This document shows, in pieces, positions 60,254 to 64,000 of a stretch of 64,000 nucleotides of DNA. Positions within the stretch are counted from its first letter, which is position 1. The number at the start of each line of letters is the position of its first letter. Under the pieces are notes generated by a model. The model saw nothing but the letters and a program-made list of their open reading frames with translations, was not told the DNA's origin and made no database searches. Source of the stretch: Sipunculus nudus (lineage: Eukaryota > Annelida > Sipuncula > Golfingiida > Sipunculidae); assembly GCA_026874595.1 (NCBI GenBank), contig CM049316.1, forward strand, positions 41,057,695 through 41,121,694. The letters are read 5' to 3'. The position numbers were made by a program, and so were the translations under genes.

Positions 60254-61924
60254 CTACATACTGTACAAGTTTAAATAAAACTAAATGGCCATGGGATATC
60301 ATGTCCAAGAATCTACCGGTCTGGAAAGGTCAGATCGGAGTCTGTCTTGAGACCATGCATCGAAGAAACAGAAATGACAGAATGATTTGTGAAAGACATT
60401 TCTATTTAGAAAAAAATAAGCAGTTTTTTTTAAATAAAATAATGCATTAATTAAAAAACCCACAGGTTAAATATTATTCTTATATACATAACGTGCCAGA
60501 AACAGATGATAAACATGTTCATATATATTGTGTCGAACTCGCTTAAATCTAATCAGGTCAAAGTTTCATGCTCGGAGTTCGATGTTAAATTATTTTTATT
60601 ATATAATACCAGCTTCTGTCCGAGAAGTTTAAGAGAGAAGTCCCTCCCTCATCCCAAGTCTTTCAATCAAAGGAAAGGCATATCAGCCTGAACAACTGGT
60701 ATTACATTTTTTATTCAAATATAAATGCAAAGACTGCATATCTAACACACACGTGTCTGTAGACACTGAAGCAGGTATCTATTTAACAATATTGGTTATA
60801 GGTCATGGGGAATGTATTTTGTTGTTTTTTATGTCTTGTTGTATAACAGCGTTATCAAAATGGAAAGCACTCCGTGACCGTTTACCTCCGCCTATAATCT
60901 GGATAACCACATCCAGAATATGAAATTATAGTAATGATCAAACTTTGGTGTGTTGAACATAAGCGCAGGAATAATATAAATCGATGATTGCTTCACAGTC
61001 AACTCTGGTCGCAAGAACAAAGGCGGCTACAATTAGCCTGAAAATGTTTATGACGATGGTCTCGCCTTCAACTGGGATAAACAAATTGTCCTATATCTCG
61101 CAAATGTCAGAAACTCATTTAAACAATACATACTATGAGGTACCAGATTACCTCTAAAATTTAATATGTAGCACCTAAGGTGTCACCTTATAATAAATTT
61201 TCAGTAAAATCAGCTTTAACTTTCAAAGCGAATTTGCAAACACACAAACCGACGGCGGTGGAGATAAAACATTCGTGTCATGTTATAAAAATAGACAGGA
61301 TATCCTTGATACACTGGTACTGGTACGTCGACACAAGATCAAAGTCCACAGCACAAGAGCTAACAATTACCAAGAGACTGAAACAGCTAAAAGAAAATGT
61401 AAGCCCGGTTAGCAGTAAGGAAGCAGAACTCGTCAGCATTAGCAAACACATCCACGACAGACCCGAAATTCTCAGAGAAAATATTTAGCTGATCGATACA
61501 TCTGCCGGTTAATGTGTATGACTCACTACCACCGACATCTTCAAATACCGGGGTCCTATTTGTTTGCACGAAATATATGGTCGAGCTATTAAATATGTTT
61601 CCGACAGATGTATACGTACCTGAGATGCAAGTGATCAATGTTTGCAAAGCGTTTCTTAGAATGACCGTACTTGCACGGTTAGTTGGGTTCAATACCATTA
61701 CTTCTACGTAAATATATGATATAAACTTAAGGAAAATATAACACAGAAATACATTTTATTTACATCCGTAAATCTCTTAAATATAGAACTGGTGTAATGG
61801 TTCCAGATAACCCCACCCCCCACCTCCCCGAAAAAACGTGAATTATGTTTATTTAGTTGCTTTTTATTATCATATACATGGATTCAATTCTGTTTCCTTA
61901 AAAATGTTTCCTTATAGAACTTAT

Positions 61925-62020
61925 ATATATATATTCATTCTAACCACATTCACCTGATGATCGGGTCGCACCCCGTGAAACAGACTGTTGTGAATTAACA
62001 GTGTTGTTTTTTCTCCAGAG

Positions 62021-62092
<72 letters not shown>
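61925..62092 (+). mobile_element. (TA)n-linked short element with hammerhead-like core, copy B
   Basis: The reverse-oriented partner of 24850-24997. On the plus strand it has CTGATGA (61954-61960), a hairpin CGGG..CCCG, GAAAC (61977-61981), then a stem-loop ACTGTT-GTGAATT-AACAGT, and a (TA)n tract at 62022-62092. The core nucleotides of a hammerhead are all present and the second hairpin occupies the stem III position. A stem I is not evident, so self-cleavage is uncertain. Confidence 0.6.
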
Positions 62093-62095
<3 letters not shown>

Positions 62096-63444
62096 AATTT
62101 TTCAAATAAGTTCCTTGTATTTATTACGTTTATGTTATGTGCCACTTGCTTTGTTTATATGGCGTCATTATGGGGCCTCGCAAACAAAAGAAAATTCATG
62201 ATCAAGAGCTGCCGACCCCTTGTGCAGTAATGCATGCACTCGACGCGTGCACGCATTTCACTCAAGATTTACGTCACCCATACGTCATAACTCGCGTTCA
62301 AACATAACTACTCGCTAGCAACCTCATGACCGTGATACAAACACAGGGCCACCAGGCCTATTTTCCTATATCTGTCTCCGGTGCAATTTTTTAGGTTTGT
62401 CTACTTTACCAAATATAATCATCCAAAACAGATGTACAGGGGTGTTAAAACGAACTATACGTTAAAGGTTAAAAAGTTTCCAGTTTAAAATTGGGATTTT
62501 TTTAAATATTTTGTCCGGCTAACAAAAACCGATATAAACAGTGTAAATAAGTCATGTTTTGAACAAACGGAATGAACTCAAACTGACTAAACATTAATGA
62601 AACAGCATTTTCAAACAGCATTTTGCCATGACAATTCCATGAAGTTTTCATTTTATAATATTTGTTAAATTACAAAATCCTAATAAATATCCTCAACGTA
62701 ATTCACACAGAAACATAGATGCTCTGAGTCCACGTGTTCACGGTGATTTTTAAATTAAATTTATTAAATTTGTACAACTCCTTGCTTATACTGGCGATAT
62801 TTCTCAAAATATCATAAAGAAATTTTCAACCCAAGCGCGTATCCGTGAATCTATTGTCCACACCGCAGTCCTCGCGGATAATCACGCACTGCCATTAACA
62901 TAAGATAGATCGAGCACGTATTTCCGATGATAAACCTTCCGTCAGATGTCGTTTCTACTAATAAAAAACTCTTTTGTTTAGCACTGTTGGACGGCCGGGA
63001 CTACTTGTCACAACTGTCAAACTTCAAAATCATTATTTCAAGGAAACACCCTCTGGTTACATTTCACATGCGTACAAAATATAACTTATTCCGTAGAGCC
63101 GTTACCACAAAAACACCCATGTTCATGTAATTTCAATTGAAATAACCCTTTTCTAACACACTTGAACGGACTACATTGTCTTCTTCACTACATTTATACC
63201 TACGCCGCAGGTGTATTTAGAAGCCCCGATGCATTGTGGGGGTCAGATTTAAACTAAAAAAAATCTCTAAACAGTGTGTCGTACCCTTGTGGGTCCGAGT
63301 TTTCGCATTGTGCTGTTTTAAGACCGGCATACATGTTGCAACGCGACACAACTCAACCCGGACCAACTAACCAGTCTTCCCAGTTTTTAAGATAACAGAC
63401 TGATTAAGAGATCATACACATAAACACCAAAGTCAACTCAACTT

Positions 63445-63832
63445 GGTCAAATAGCACCAAACATGAGCGAGAAAAGTTCCGTTTTAACTCGGAATATTTG
63501 TTAACCCCTCCGCAGGTTTGTTGAAATTCGGGCCACATGAATACAGGCATGGCTCGCACGGGTTGCCAGATGCAGCCAACTTGTACGCGATACAAGAAAT
63601 GACTCGTTACCATAGATACGGGGTTTCAGTTTGGGTTGTGAGTTCACATGTATTCTCTTGTGTTTATTCATCATTGGTAGCATAATGTTAAGAGTAAGGG
63701 CTGTTTACCACAATATGAATGCAACATGATGTAAGACCACTGCGATGCATTCCTCAATATTGCTTGTATCACGATTCAAATAGGCTTACCAGCCCAGTTA
63801 TCACTGCCCACAAAGTCGGCTTGTCACGGCAA
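63445..63832 (-). repeat. R1 dispersed repeat, copy d
   Basis: It shares 'accaaacatgagcgagaaaa', 'gttccgttttaactc', 'cccctccgca' and 'ggcttaccagccca' with R1 copies. It is very close to copy c (41250-41768) over 300 bp, so these two are relatively recent relatives. Confidence 0.8.
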
Positions 63833-64000
63833 ACTCTGGCTGAGTCGCGTCGTTTTCACGCATACGCGTGTGGAAATTTCACGTGGTATATCCATTATTA
63901 AATTAATTACTTAATATGTGCACACATTCTTTACATTTTGACAAGTACTCAAGGAAACTTCATACAAGTGTGATTCTTGTTAATCACTGGCAGATAATAT

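Larger units (their letters stand above)
58106..64000. other. Downstream region without a firm gene
   Basis: After the cadherin stop codon there are several short open frames with no recognised domain (58182-58370, 58742-58990, 59047-59310, 61180-61488 on +, and 58483-58737 and 61387-61698 on -). There are also three repeat elements and one attractive candidate exon (59652-59838). Parts at 58742-58990 and 61387-61698 have coding-like composition but no splice context I can defend. Confidence 0.5.

Noticed and set aside
61180-61698. Overlapping frames on both strands of about 100 codons each
   Set aside because: The minus one looks somewhat protein-like (FEDVGGSESYTLTGRC), but there is no start, splice or family evidence, and the two cannot both be real.

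Overview
This is animal nuclear DNA. It is AT-rich, has three multi-exon genes with GT-AG introns that fill little of the space, and is dense in simple repeats, terminal-inverted-repeat (TIR) elements and tandem families of roughly 150-310 bp. Several repeat styles (palindrome-bearing GGTGGCGCCACC arrays, arrays of AAGGTCAAGGTCACC, and repeats carrying a 'gatcactctttgtccgtcg' type segment) are familiar to me from mollusc and other lophotrochozoan genomes. A mollusc, possibly a bivalve, is the best guess, but this is inference and not proof.

Layout. 1-6600: no gene; dispersed repeats. 6626-17187 (+): a gene for a 559-residue coiled-coil protein I do not recognise. It has three coding exons (10872-11350, 14943-15135, 16180-17187) and probably a leader exon near 6782-6919, flanked by two perfect RFX X-boxes. 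Its first coding intron holds a 39-bp minisatellite, and its second coding exon is preceded by two decayed copies of its own 3' splice site. 17188-26958: no gene; diverged tandem repeats, a hAT-type MITE with an 8-bp target duplication, and an element with a hammerhead-like motif. 26959-32199 (+): a complete five-exon gene for a fatty acid hydroxylase superfamily protein of the FAXDC2/C4-sterol-oxidase type, with all three histidine boxes. 33744-33833 (-): a plausible terminal exon of a convergent minus-strand gene. 34900-39800: remnants of a Penelope-like reverse transcriptase and a Ty3/Gypsy integrase, plus a tandem array. 40498-58105 (+): a 14-exon cadherin-superfamily gene (887 residues). 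It encodes a signal peptide, about six cadherin repeats, a membrane-proximal domain, one transmembrane helix and a short tail, and there is a candidate alternative last exon at 59652-59838. 58106-64000: no firm gene; further repeats.

All splice junctions proposed for the three genes keep the reading frame and sit at GT/AG sites. The genes have no evident functional link with one another. Coordinates were read by hand from the sequence, so boundaries of decayed repeats are approximate.
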